DNA from: Candidatus Fukatsuia symbiotica
Lineage (GTDB): Bacteria; Pseudomonadota; Gammaproteobacteria; Enterobacterales; Enterobacteriaceae
Length of the DNA stretch: 64,000 bases
Direction of reading: 5' to 3'
Assembly (NCBI RefSeq): GCF_003122425.1
Contig: NZ_CP021659.1
Span: 2,170,001 to 2,234,000, forward strand
Each line of letters begins with the position of its first letter. Positions within the stretch are counted from its first letter, which is position 1. Shown here one piece after another: positions 55,540 to 63,683 of this stretch. Position numbers and translations under genes: made by a program. Under the pieces are notes generated by a model. It saw only the letters and a program-made list of their open reading frames with translations. It searched no databases and was not told the DNA's origin.

Positions 55540-56074
55540 CTATCGTTCCTCAATAAAAAAATAAACCTTTGCTAGAAACCTCTTTCCACAAGAAAAAAAC
55601 CAACCTAAAGCCAGTTTTAAAGGTAAACGAATTGCAACCTATTACTTAACTTGTAGTCATTAAAAAAACAGACATTCCAATTGCCTCGTACTTTTGCCCC
55701 AAGCTTAGTCCCATACAGAAAAGCTGCCGCACTCTAAAATAATCACTTCCTCATGTCAAAAAAAACACAGTGCGGCCTGTTTACAGAGATGACAATTCAT
55801 CATGATTTTATACTCCGTCATCATCCACGGTCAGTGTTAAGACAAAGTAGAGCTCATGCCACTCAGTAATGTCACATAAACTCCAGGAAACCATTCGACA
55901 TCGTCATAGGCGATGCTCAGACAAGGAAAATTGGCGAAAAAACGTAGTTACACCACGCATGTTGAGATCATTTTCGATGAAGTATCAGCGGGTGTAATAG
56001 CTTTCTAATAAGCGTCAATATTTTCTACTATACTCGGGAGATAAATTTGCAATCAGTTGATAAGGAATAACCTG
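55540..56074. other. Intergenic region with degraded repeat family B
   Basis: 535 bases without a gene. 55905-56010 holds a decayed family B element (GATGCTCAGACAAGGAAAA, AACATGTTGAGATCATTTT-like part, GATGAAGTATCAG); a similar scrap lies at 55039-55105 behind rseC. GCCGCACT (about 55727) and AGTGCGGC (about 55768) form an 8-bp inverted repeat with a long spacer. The promoters of the lipoprotein and of the DUF5993/DsbB pair should be here, but none is clear. Confidence 0.5.
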
Positions 56075-56230
56075 ATGATGGCGTTACCATTTCTGTTCTA
56101 TGCCGGTGGACTGGTTTTCATTCTAAATGGGAAACGACGAGCTGCACTTTTCTTCTGGTTGATCGCCACTGTGTTAACTCTCGTCCTATTCCGGTTACAT
56201 ACTTCTGGTTCACTTAATGTCCCCCTCTGA
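56075..56230 (+). CDS. DUF5993-type small membrane protein
   Basis: 51 residues: MMALPFLFYAGGLVFILNG, then KRRAALFFWLIATVLTLVLFRLH and a short tail. Two predicted membrane segments joined by a basic turn. Small proteins of this pattern (DUF5993) are known to sit directly before a DsbB-like gene, as here (18 bases to the next start). Its task is unknown; linkage suggests a role with the DsbB-like protein. ATG 56075 or 56078, preceded by AAGGAA. Confidence 0.75.
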   Translation: MMALPFLFYAGGLVFILNGKRRAALFFWLIATVLTLVLFRLHTSGSLNVPL

Positions 56231-56248
56231 GTATAAAAGGAATGCACG

Positions 56249-56809
56249 ATGTCACCTTCTGTTGCATGCAAATTAAATCTGCTCGGACTTAGCACAATTG
56301 GCGTTGTATTGCTAATCGCATTCATTGACCAAATTATTTTTCACGATATTCCCTGCCCGCTTTGCTTGTTGCAACGTATTGGGTTTGCCGGTGTAGGGAT
56401 AGGATTGGCTCTTAATATACGCTTTGGCCCACGACCCAGCCATTATGCTCTAACAATTCTGAGTGCTGTCGTTGGTACCATTATCTCTGGCCGGCAAATT
56501 TTGTTGCATATTATCCCAGGGACAGGTGCATATGGTCATATTATCCTCGGTATGCATTTTTATACATGGGCATTTATCCTGTTTTCAGTGATTATCATAG
56601 GAGCTGCCGTGATGCTGTTTTTCGACTGTCAATTTTCTGATAACAGATTTTTTGATAACACTGAGTCTATCCCCATACTGAATAAAACGGGTCGGGTAAT
56701 CATAGTAGTTTTTGCGCTATTGGTATTCTGTAATGCAGTTTCCACTGTTTTTGAATGCGCTGGTGGCCTATGCGCCGCAAATCCAGTAAAGTACCAGTTA
56801 ATTCAATAA
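56249..56809 (+). CDS. DsbB-family disulfide bond formation protein (DsbI-like branch)
   Basis: Inner-membrane quinone-linked thiol oxidase family. 186 residues with four or five membrane segments (IGVVLLIAFIDQIIF; HYALTILSAVVGTII; AFILFSVIIIGAAVMLFF; VIIVVFALLVFCNAVSTVF). Redox pairs: CPLC (HDIPCPLCLLQR, residues about 36-39) in the first periplasmic loop, and FECAGGLC near the C-terminus. Ordinary DsbB has its second pair in a central loop, so this is a variant branch. Substrate partner not visible in this window; the autotransporters have few cysteines. Confidence 0.85.
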   Translation: MSPSVACKLNLLGLSTIGVVLLIAFIDQIIFHDIPCPLCLLQRIGFAGVGIGLALNIRFGPRPSHYALTILSAVVGTIISGRQILLHIIPGTGAYGHIILGMHFYTWAFILFSVIIIGAAVMLFFDCQFSDNRFFDNTESIPILNKTGRVIIVVFALLVFCNAVSTVFECAGGLCAANPVKYQLIQ

Positions 56810-56860
56810 AGAGTACTGACACAGCGAATTTCATAGACACATGATGGAGACCTCGATCCT

Positions 56861-57675
56861 TTGAAACGCATCAACGCGCTCACCATTGCAGGAACCGACC
56901 CTAGTGGTGGTGCTGGCATTCAGGCAGATCTAAAAACTTTTTCTGCGTTACGAGCCTATGGCACCAGTGTAATCACCGCATTGGTTGCGCAAAATACCCT
57001 TGGTGTGCAAGCAATTTGTGCTGTCGATCCCCAATTTGTATCAGCCCAATTAGATTCAGTGCTAAATGATGTGCGTATCGATACCTCTAAAATAGGTATG
57101 CTGGCCAATGAATCTATCGTACGGATTGTCTCTGAAAAATTACGTGATAATTCCCTTGGTTTTGTGGTACTGGACACCGTGATGTTGGCTAAAAGTGGTG
57201 ATCCGTTATTGCCGCTAACGGCCGTAGAAGCCATCAAGCAATATCTGTTACCACAGGTCTCCCTGGTGACGCCAAATATGCCGGAAGCCGCGATATTGCT
57301 GGATTGTCCAATTGCGCAAAATGAAAAGCAAATGAAAAGCAAATGTGTGAACAGGGGCAGAGATTATTGGATTTAGGATGCAAAAACGTATTAATAAAAG
57401 GAGGTCATCTAAATAGCGACGAAAGCCCTGACTGGTTATTTACCAGCGAAGGAGGTGAATACCGTTTTGCTTGTGCTCGGGTGAAAACGCGTCATACACA
57501 TGGTACGGGTTGTACTTTATCGGCAGCATTAGCAGCATTACGGCCCAGGCATGATAATTGGCAAGATAGTGTCCAAATAGCTAAAGATTACCTACAACAG
57601 GCATTGTTACAGGCAGACAGTCTAGAGGTCGGCAAAGGGATTGGCCCGGTACATCATTTTCATCATTGGTGGTAG
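56861..57675 (+). pseudogene. thiD: Hydroxymethylpyrimidine (phosphate) kinase, broken by 11-bp duplication
   Basis: ThiD phosphorylates HMP and HMP-P for thiamine synthesis. The first part MKRINALTIAGTDPSGGAGIQADLK...LDTVMLAKSGDPLLP is normal. At 57324-57345 the 11-mer AAAAGCAAATG occurs twice in tandem, shifting the frame to a stop at 57374-57376. Removing one copy gives NEKQMCEQGQRLLDLGCKN and a 267-residue protein (E. coli 266) ending GIGPVHHFHHWW. The second part keeps the anion-hole motif HGTGCTLSAALAA. Unlike the other breaks in this window this is a replication-slippage lesion, so thiD is probably truly inactive. Confidence 0.92.
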
Positions 57676-57880
57676 TAGTGGTGCCAGAATCCATTATAAA
57701 TTTTCATGAGATGCTGCCTAATCAAGAAACAAATATTTTTTAGTCATTTTTAGGGGGACGTTTTGCATTAGCTTGTGCGAAAAAATCGCTTAGAGGCCCT
57801 TCTATCTTCTATGGCGCGCATTGTTGCTTAATAAGCAACAAGCCACTATTAGGCAACAAGTCTATGGAAACACGCCTTTT
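57676..57880. other. Intergenic gap with a near-perfect palindrome
   Basis: 205 bases between thiD and the DUF2165 gene ends. TTGTTGCTTA, A, TAAGCAACAA at 57821-57841 is a 10-bp inverted repeat with one central base. No T-run follows on either strand, so it is not a standard terminator. Confidence 0.5.
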
Positions 57881-58381
57881 TCATAAAGAAATATCTCTAT
57901 CCCTCTGATTGATGTAAATCAACACCCCGAGTACGCTCATGTAAAACCGGAATGCCGCTTCTTGCCCCTTCCATTCACGTGATTGCCACATTAAAAACCA
58001 TTCGCTACCTATCACCATAAAGCCAAAAAACCAGACCGACATTGCCATTGTCGCGCCGACATAAATCCACTTTTTTGCGTGATGGAATACCTCTGCCGTA
58101 CCATAGCGTGCGCGCCAAAGCGCCAGACTACCCATCAGAAAAAATAGACAGATTAAACCTTCTCCAGCGATGATTAACCAATAGCTAAAATGCCATAGAC
58201 TCTCGCTAGTGATAGCACGGTACATTAGTGTATTGTTCGGAAAAGTCGTATCCATACTTAACACATGTTGCACAAAAGCATAATTGGTACGGTAGTCAAG
58301 AATGTTATTCAATGTGATCATAAAAGCGAACGAAACAATCATTAACGCCATCACTATTTTTGAAAAGCGGACGGTCTTCAT
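57881..58381 (-). CDS. DUF2165 family small integral membrane protein
   Basis: 166 residues with four predicted membrane segments (VMALMIVSFAFMITLNNIL; YWLIIAGEGLICLFFLMGSL; WIYVGATMAMSVWFFGFMVI; AFRFYMSVLGVLIYI). The family landmarks NNILDY near the first segment and IGSEWFLMWQSREWKGQEAAFRF are present. Function unknown. Isolated gene between thiD and the insertion-sequence cluster; nothing links it to a pathway. Confidence 0.85.
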   Translation of the reverse strand: MKTVRFSKIVMALMIVSFAFMITLNNILDYRTNYAFVQHVLSMDTTFPNNTLMYRAITSESLWHFSYWLIIAGEGLICLFFLMGSLALWRARYGTAEVFHHAKKWIYVGATMAMSVWFFGFMVIGSEWFLMWQSREWKGQEAAFRFYMSVLGVLIYINQRDRDISL

Positions 58382-58565
58382 AATGCATTCTCCATGGTGT
58401 CGTTTTTTTGATTTGTTTATAGGGTTCTAGATGTCACTAAGCCCAGAAAGCACACGCTGGAAAAACCCCTTATGAAATGTTAAAAACTAAGCTCGATTTT
58501 TGTAATGGCTCAAACTCATCCCAGTCATGTACTACCTGTACACTCCTGGGATTCGATTAATTGCC

Positions 58566-58745
58566 GCCTTGCCACTCGAAATTCATTGGGTATCTGTCAT
58601 CCTTAATTTCTTCCAGTGATGAATAAATTTTACGCCGAAACATCACTTTATAGCACTCATTTTTCATCGTCTTATGAAACTCCACAAGTGCAGCCTAACC
58701 TCCCTGCTCATAAAGTTTTTTAAACCGATAATACAGTCGTTATGT
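58566..58745 (-). pseudogene. IS481/IS3-like transposase scrap
   Basis: Minus-strand reading gives ...YRFKKLYEQGG, a stop, then AALVEFHKTMKNECYKVMFR and RKIYSSLEEIKDD. This joins an N-terminal helix-turn-helix-like piece to a C-terminal piece typical of IS481-type enzymes, with the catalytic middle deleted. The remaining 58382-58565 shows nothing recognisable. Confidence 0.45.
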
Positions 58746-58836
58746 ATTCCGTGCTTATCCTAATGAGCGATATTTTATATCAATCTATTCTTATTTCCGT
58801 AATTTGTGTGGTTATTTGCCATCTATTTTATATATA

Positions 58837-59918
58837 CCCAAGTGAAATCAAGATGCAGGATTTAGCGCCTGGAAATTATCGTTTAAGCGAGATACCAGAG
58901 AACTTGCCATTTGTGGTAGCTTCACTTCAAAGAAGTTTAAGATATCGTTCTTAAAACTCTGTTTAGATGGGTAATATCTATTGTTTCGTGTTTGCTCATT
59001 CATCACCTTCCACAATCGCTCTATCGAGTTTAGATTCGGGCTATACGGCGGAAGGTAATGAAGCTGGATATTCAACGTAAGCGCGGCGTCTTGCACAAGC
59101 TGTGAACGGTGATAGCCTGCACCCTCGAGGATCACATGTGCCGTTGTCGTGATGGGATAATGCGCGCGAATGGCAGACAGGAAGTGAACCACATTTTCGC
59201 TGTTAATCGTCTCATCATCACGGATTATGGGGTTAGCCACATTCTGGATGTTCAAGGCTCCCATGATATTCAACCGCGTTCTGCTCCCGGTGGTCTCTAT
59301 CGTTTTATCCTGGCCTTTTCGTATCCAGCCGTAGCTTATTTTGGTGGCTTGTGTCGGATGAACGGCATCAATAAACAGTATGGGGTCATTACCCGCGGCG
59401 TCTTTCAATTCGCTGTAGGTCTTTATAAATTGCTGCTGTTTCTCAACGGCAAATTTATGCGGAACACCTTTCGGCTTTTTATAGCTAAAGCCATGCTGCT
59501 TCAACCCTTTATACAGACCTGATACGGTAAAGGTGATGTTCCAGCGATATACGCCACAATTTGGTGATTGTGGTGGTAGAGCTGCTGGGTGAGATGTTCA
59601 ACCAGCGACGTGGTCTGTTCCGCATTGAGATAGCCATCGGAGCCGCCATTTTCAGGTTTGAGCTTGTTGAGTTTATGATAGTCTGTAAGGTGGCGCCGCA
59701 CCGTGGTTTCATTAATGAGCTGTGAGTGAGCAATCATAGGGGAGTCCAGCCGTCTGCGGACAACAAAACACACCGGATCCTGTCACAGACACGGCGGTCA
59801 TGGCTTTGACGATGTTGGGCTTCGAGGGTAATTTTCTGGTCAGCAGTCAGCTCTATTTTCATGGCTATGAGCATGATCCTTATCGACTTCAAAATCAAGC
59901 ATCTTCATTGATCACGGG
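58837..59918 (-). mobile_element. IS630-family element, copy A
   Basis: 1,082 bp bounded by imperfect inverted repeats: left CCCAAGTGAAATCAAGATGC, right (reverse complement) CCCGTGATCAATGAAGATGC. Both ends are flanked by TA (58835-58836 and 59919-59920), the target duplication expected for IS630/Tc1-type transposition. Contains one transposase gene. Confidence 0.82.
58848..59862 (-). pseudogene. IS630-family transposase, two frameshifts
   Basis: DDE transposase of about 338 residues once joined. N-terminus MKIELTADQKITLEAQHRQS (ATG 59862), then HTH regions (NETTVRRHLTDYHKLNKL), then catalytic motifs LFIDAVHPTQ (first D), VILEGAGYHRS (where the second D is usually D/N; here E-G-A) and YLPPYSPNLNSIERLWKVMNE (final E). 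Breaks: GGGG at 59739-59742 one base short (restores GWTPPMIAHSQL), and near 59530-59538 (restores IAGT.TFTVSGLYKGLKQHGF). The ILEGAGYH motif, rather than LDNAGYH, suggests catalytic weakening as well. Confidence 0.82.
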
Positions 59919-59988
59919 TATAAACCGTCTGATGACAGAAAACATCATCCTACATACAGTAAAATTCATAGGAAGGTATTTGTCTTAA

Positions 59989-60207
59989 TCAGGCTACTTT
60001 TATACTGGCCGCATTTTTCCTGGTGTATATATCACCAATGTAGGTCACATCGCCACACTCTACTTGATTAGGCGTATAACAAGCTTCTTTACCCGTGAAT
60101 TTATAACGATGCCGGCGTTGCTTGCTTTCTATGCCTGCCTCACGCACCAACTGAGCTGTTTTGTAACGTCTCACAGACTCTCCTTCCTGTTTATGGCTGA
60201 ACGACAT
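59989..60207 (-). pseudogene. IS3-family transposase OrfB fragment
   Basis: Reads SVRRYKTAQLVREAGIESKQ, RRHRYKFTGKEACYTPNQVE and CGDVTYI, the middle of an IS3-type OrfB up to the first catalytic D region (CGDVTYI). The usual residues between the KFTGKEA part and PNQV are deleted, and the reading then leaves the family. Sandwiched between IS630 copy A and the end of IS630 copy B. Confidence 0.7.
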
Positions 60208-60313
60208 AATAATGATTATGCACTATATTGAGAGAATAAGGCGTCAAGGCTGCAATTTAAGTTCCTTCTTTTGCTCTTGGCTTGTGCCCATTGATGTTCA
60301 ATGGGATTGAGAG

Positions 60314-61838
60314 CTCACTTTTACCCACAATTTTTGTTATTAAGAATAATGAACAATCTCACATTTTCTTGCAGGATCTCATACCCTCGCCAAAGCGACA
60401 TTATTCCCGGTAAACCCTCGGCACGTCGGTTAAGAAATCCTCCCAATTGACCCAGCCATGTTATTGCCTGAAGCACTGTGGGGGATGCTCGGGAAGGCGG
60501 CTTGTTGTCTGTATTCTACAATACAACGTTTGCCATTCTATCTTTGACAACACATCGGTGCAGGTAGCCTCAGGAGACAACGCTGCCATTTTGGTCATAT
60601 ACATCAGTTTGAAGGCGATAATGCTTTTGAGGGTGATCATTTTCGTTAGTTTGGTTGCCGTATTTAAACGACATTGTTCAACACAACATCCTGATTTCAG
60701 TGTTTTGAAGAACTCTTCTATCTTCCATCTCAATCTATACCAATTAACTTTCTCTTCTGCTTCAAAGGCGTCAGTGGCCGTCAAATTGGTCAATAATACC
60801 CATTCGACAGGCGCTACTCCTTCTGGAGGAGGCTGTTCTTTAACACTGATGGCAGATACGTGAACCTTTTCATGGATATGCCGTGAAGCGTCTTTATTGG
60901 TAGGCCCATAAACTAGATTATTTCTAATGGGGAGCCAGCCTGAAATGGAGCGAATATCCACATAAGCCGTTCTTGCTACCCTTTGCTGATTTTTGGGCAG
61001 GGTGAGTGCTATGGTTTTTAAAATCGGCGTCTTTGACAAGGCGGTTTGCACCGTTGTTTTTTCCCCTTTTCATCGATAAATTTTCTGTCTTTCCGGTTGC
61101 GGATAATAAAAAATGTTTTTAGTGAGCTTGCAACCCGAAAAAGTTCGAAAATATCCGCTTCTCTGTCTCCCAGCGTGATTAAGCAGGTATCTTTGGGTAT
61201 CAGCGCCGCCGTCTCGTAGAGGGTCTCTATCCACTTAATACTTTCTTTCTCTTTCATTGTCGATTGATAAAGCCGCCGCTGTTTTTCCTGAGGCGTTTCC
61301 TCTCGGGAAACACGTGACCCGCATTTAAGCGAGGATAACCCAAGCGGCAAGCCCTCCTGAGTTACCATCAAACTTGCATGAAGCATCAACCCCATTTTAT
61401 GTTTGTGATAGGCTTTAGATATACTTCCCAACCCCTCTGTCTTTTTATGTGAGTCAAAGTTCAACTCTGATCTGTCCTGAAGAGAAAAAACCAGTGAATG
61501 CCCCTCCAGACGTTTTTGTGTTTGCACACAATGTGTACGGAATAGCGCGCTCTCGCTCACTCTCTCATTGCTAAAAAATCGATAAGCTCCTTTGGCCTGT
61601 GACCAGGAGCCATGACAGCTTGGGTAAATTGAACCTGACGCTTTTGATGATAATAAGCCCGCTGTTTCAAAAAAACGCTCTTTAAGGCGTTTATCTCCGA
61701 AATCAATTTGATGAAATTCTTCCCGGATCCACTCATTCCCATTACCCGTTACTGTTTTCATGTGCCTGTTTCCTGATTTAACTATTGACTCTACCAATAA
61801 TTCAATTTCACCTGAATCATTTTTCATTCAACAGTGAG
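60314..61838 (-). mobile_element. IS4-family (Tn5-like) element inserted in IS630 copy B
   Basis: 1,525 bp. The ends form a short inverted repeat: CTCACTTTT at 60314-60322 and AACAGTGAG at 61830-61838. Continuous IS630 coding sequence resumes on both sides. No clear target duplication is visible; a small deletion in the IS630 gene accompanies it. Boundaries are by eye. Confidence 0.72.
60321..61761 (-). pseudogene. IS4-family Tn5-like transposase, two frameshifts
   Basis: About 480 residues once joined (Tn5 transposase 476). Start MKTVTGNGNEWIREEFHQID (ATG 61761, AGG upstream). The N-terminal DNA-binding motif EFHQIDFGDKRLKERF is followed by the first catalytic D in SLQDRSELNF, the second in TLGDREADIFELF, and the Y-(2)-R-(3)-E box in WYRLRWKIEEFFKTLKSG. 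The C-terminal dimerisation part is ITWLGQLGGFLNRRAEG, then MSLWRGYEIL. Breaks: T6 run at 61057-61062 (one base short) and GGGGG at 60480-60484 (one short; restores EHPPTVLQAITWLG). Confidence 0.85.
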
Positions 61839-62627
61839 ATATTCAATCCGATGCCCGGTTTTACTGATAGCCTGCTGAATGTCGAGACGTTTGTGGAAAC
61901 TGGCGTTATCCATCACGATGACACAATGAGGAGGAAGAGTAGGCAAAAGGCGCTGGGTAACCCAGGCGTAAAAAACATCACTGTTAATGGAACAAAAAAA
62001 TAAGCCGACCGCCATCAGGACGGTTCCCAGTAACGCGCCAATGACATTTGTTCGGCCCTTAGCCTGCCAATCCTGGGTACCCCAACAGCGTTGACCTCGT
62101 GCAGCATAACCGTGGGTTCGTGGCCTATCGTGTGCGAAACCGCTTTCATCCAGATAAACGACCGGTTTTCCCTGCTTTTTATAGCAGGCTATCGTGTCCT
62201 GGAAGGTGCGCCGTGTCTCTTCGTCTGCCTTGGGATGACGCAGGGTTTTTTTTATAGGTGACGCCCAGGTTTTTCAGTGCCTGCCAAATGGCTTTCTGGC
62301 ACACCTGAAAGCGCGACGCCCGTTCCCGTTGGTAAGCATCGGGATAAAGTGCAACATCTTCAGCTAACGCCACTTTATCAAGCTTACGCCGACGGGGGAA
62401 GAAGGTTTAACCTCGATACGACTGAGCCAGCGGGTAACGGAAGCTGAACCAATGTGGAAGCGTTTAGCGGTCTCTCTGATACTCAAGTTTTCTTGCTCTC
62501 GAATACCCAGAACTTTACGGCGAAAATCGACAGAGTGGCTCATCGCTAACTCCCTGTTAAATAATTTAGCTATACATTGTAATCAAAATTAATACGTTAC
62601 GCTATAAGTGCTGCCGATAGTGTGACT

Positions 62628-62682
62628 CCACTCGCAAATAGGTAATCTACTATTGAAAACTCACTGAATAATTTGCGAGTGG
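62628..62682. repeat. Perfect 12-bp inverted repeat with 31-bp spacer
   Basis: CCACTCGCAAAT at 62628-62639 and ATTTGCGAGTGG at 62671-62682 are exact inverse complements. Lies between the IS630 copy B start and ppdA. Could be an IS or MITE remnant, a regulator site, or an RNA hairpin in the ppdA leader. Confidence 0.8.
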
Positions 62683-62740
62683 TTTCCACACCTTCATTTT
62701 CAGCACTAGCGTTGAAATGTATACGATCTAAACTCGAACT

Positions 62741-63235
62741 ATGAAATCTCCCATTGCAATAAAACAACAGGGCGTCAGCCTGATCGAATTACTTCTCGTC
62801 ATGTTTCTGGTGGGTTTAATGGTGACGTGGGGAAGGCAGGGTTGGTATCGTCATCAACAACGAGAACAGTTGGTGACTAACGCCCAGCAACTGTTAGCTT
62901 TCCTGACCCGGATTAAAGCTGATGCTGACTGGCATAATCATACTATTTTGTTGTGGGTGCAACATTCTGGTCGTGGGTGTCTTGGCAGTAGAGAAATATT
63001 AGCAGCGGCCTGTGAAGGAAGAACGGATAACGTCTTTATTCCATCTGGAAATATTTCATTGAGTGCGACTGCGCAAAATGAGATGGGGTTTTATGGTCGG
63101 CGTAACACGGCGCAACCGGGTCATTTTACTCTCGTCAATTCAGCCGGGCGTATCCAGTTGGTCATATCAAACCGAGGCAGGATGAGGTTGTGCAGTGAAG
63201 ATAAATCGATAGCAGGTATCGGAAGATGTCATTAG
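62741..63235 (+). CDS. ppdA: Prepilin-peptidase-dependent pseudopilin PpdA
   Basis: Type IV/type II pseudopilin-like protein, 164 residues (E. coli about 156). Prepilin cleavage motif QQGVSLIELLLVMFLVGLMV with G before the mature N-terminus and E at +5, then a C-terminal domain with DADWHNHTILLWV, FYGRRNTAQPGHF and RMRLCSED, as in E. coli PpdA. The stop codon TAG lies inside the end of a family A repeat (ATTAGACTTC), so the last residues may have been set by that insertion. ppdB should follow immediately but is 448 bases away. Confidence 0.88.
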   Translation: MKSPIAIKQQGVSLIELLLVMFLVGLMVTWGRQGWYRHQQREQLVTNAQQLLAFLTRIKADADWHNHTILLWVQHSGRGCLGSREILAAACEGRTDNVFIPSGNISLSATAQNEMGFYGRRNTAQPGHFTLVNSAGRIQLVISNRGRMRLCSEDKSIAGIGRCH

Positions 63236-63597
63236 ACTTCTTACATAGCCGTTGTTCGTTATGGCGCACAATAGTCACTGTGTACGTCCATTTGTACCTG
63301 AAGATACTGGTTTTTGTGTTTAGAAGAATATTATCAATTTTTAATAAAAATCATAATGTTGCGTACTATTAAATAATCTAATTTTTCCAGTGTGTTGAGT
63401 AGTGATGAATATATAACTGCGCAATTTAATTTTGATTAGCACACAAAATATGAGCTACTCCGTAGATTTACTCCTCAATGTATCCGTTAGGCAATTAAAA
63501 TTAAATCGTGCAGCTATGCATACGAATACATGAGGATTGCGAGCACCGCGTAACGTAAAATTCACCATGCAGGTAGTAGGTTTTGCAAGAAGTCTAT
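63232..63597. repeat. Repeat family A element split by other repeat DNA
   Basis: Left end TTAGACTTCTTACATAGCCG, right end GTAGGTTTTGCAAGAAGTCTA; GAATACATGAGGATTGCGAG and CACCGCGTAACGTAAAATTC belong to family A. Between about 63289 and 63508 lies foreign DNA: the 125-bp repeat copy and an AT-rich inverted repeat (CAATTTAATTTTGATT near 63421 against CAATTAAAATTAAAT near 63491). A nested insertion is the simplest reading. Confidence 0.8.
63289..63413 (+). repeat. About 125-bp dispersed repeat, copy 2
   Basis: CATTTGTACCTGAAGATACT through TATTAAATAATCTAATTTTT to GATGAATATA, same orientation as 17763-17887 with roughly 85% identity by eye. No gene starts directly after this copy. It is embedded in a family A element between ppdA and ppdB. 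Confidence 0.8.
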
Positions 63598-63683
63598 TTA
63601 CAACACCACAGGCACGAAAAGCGGTGGCCGCGAAGATGAAACTGAGGAAGCTGTAACTAGCCTAGAAAAGGAGCTAATTTATC

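Larger units (their letters stand above)
60216..62543 (-). pseudogene. IS630-family transposase copy B, split by an IS4-type element
   Basis: N-terminal part 61839-62543 begins MSHSVDFRRKVLGIREQENL, has an HTH (SIRETAKRFHIGSASVTRWL) and catalytic motifs VYLDESGFAHD and IVMDNASFHK, and stops at HRIEYL. The matching C-terminus, NPIEHQWAQAKSKRR followed by NLNCSLDALFSQYSA and a stop, lies at 60216-60313 on the other side of the IS4 element. About seven residues (PPYSPDL in relatives) are missing at the junction. Extra breaks: GGGGG at 62394-62398 (one short) and an eight-base T run at 62246-62253 (one too many). Different IS630 subgroup from copy A. Confidence 0.82.

Noticed and set aside
57821..57841. 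Palindrome considered as a terminator for thiD or the DUF2165 gene
   Set aside because: Loop of one base and no T-run on either side.
58742..58954. Short plus-strand open frame with a hydrophobic start
   Set aside because: It spans the left end of IS630 copy A and has no recognisable homology.
59109..59522. Plus-strand 137-codon open frame
   Set aside because: Complement of the IS630 transposase catalytic region.
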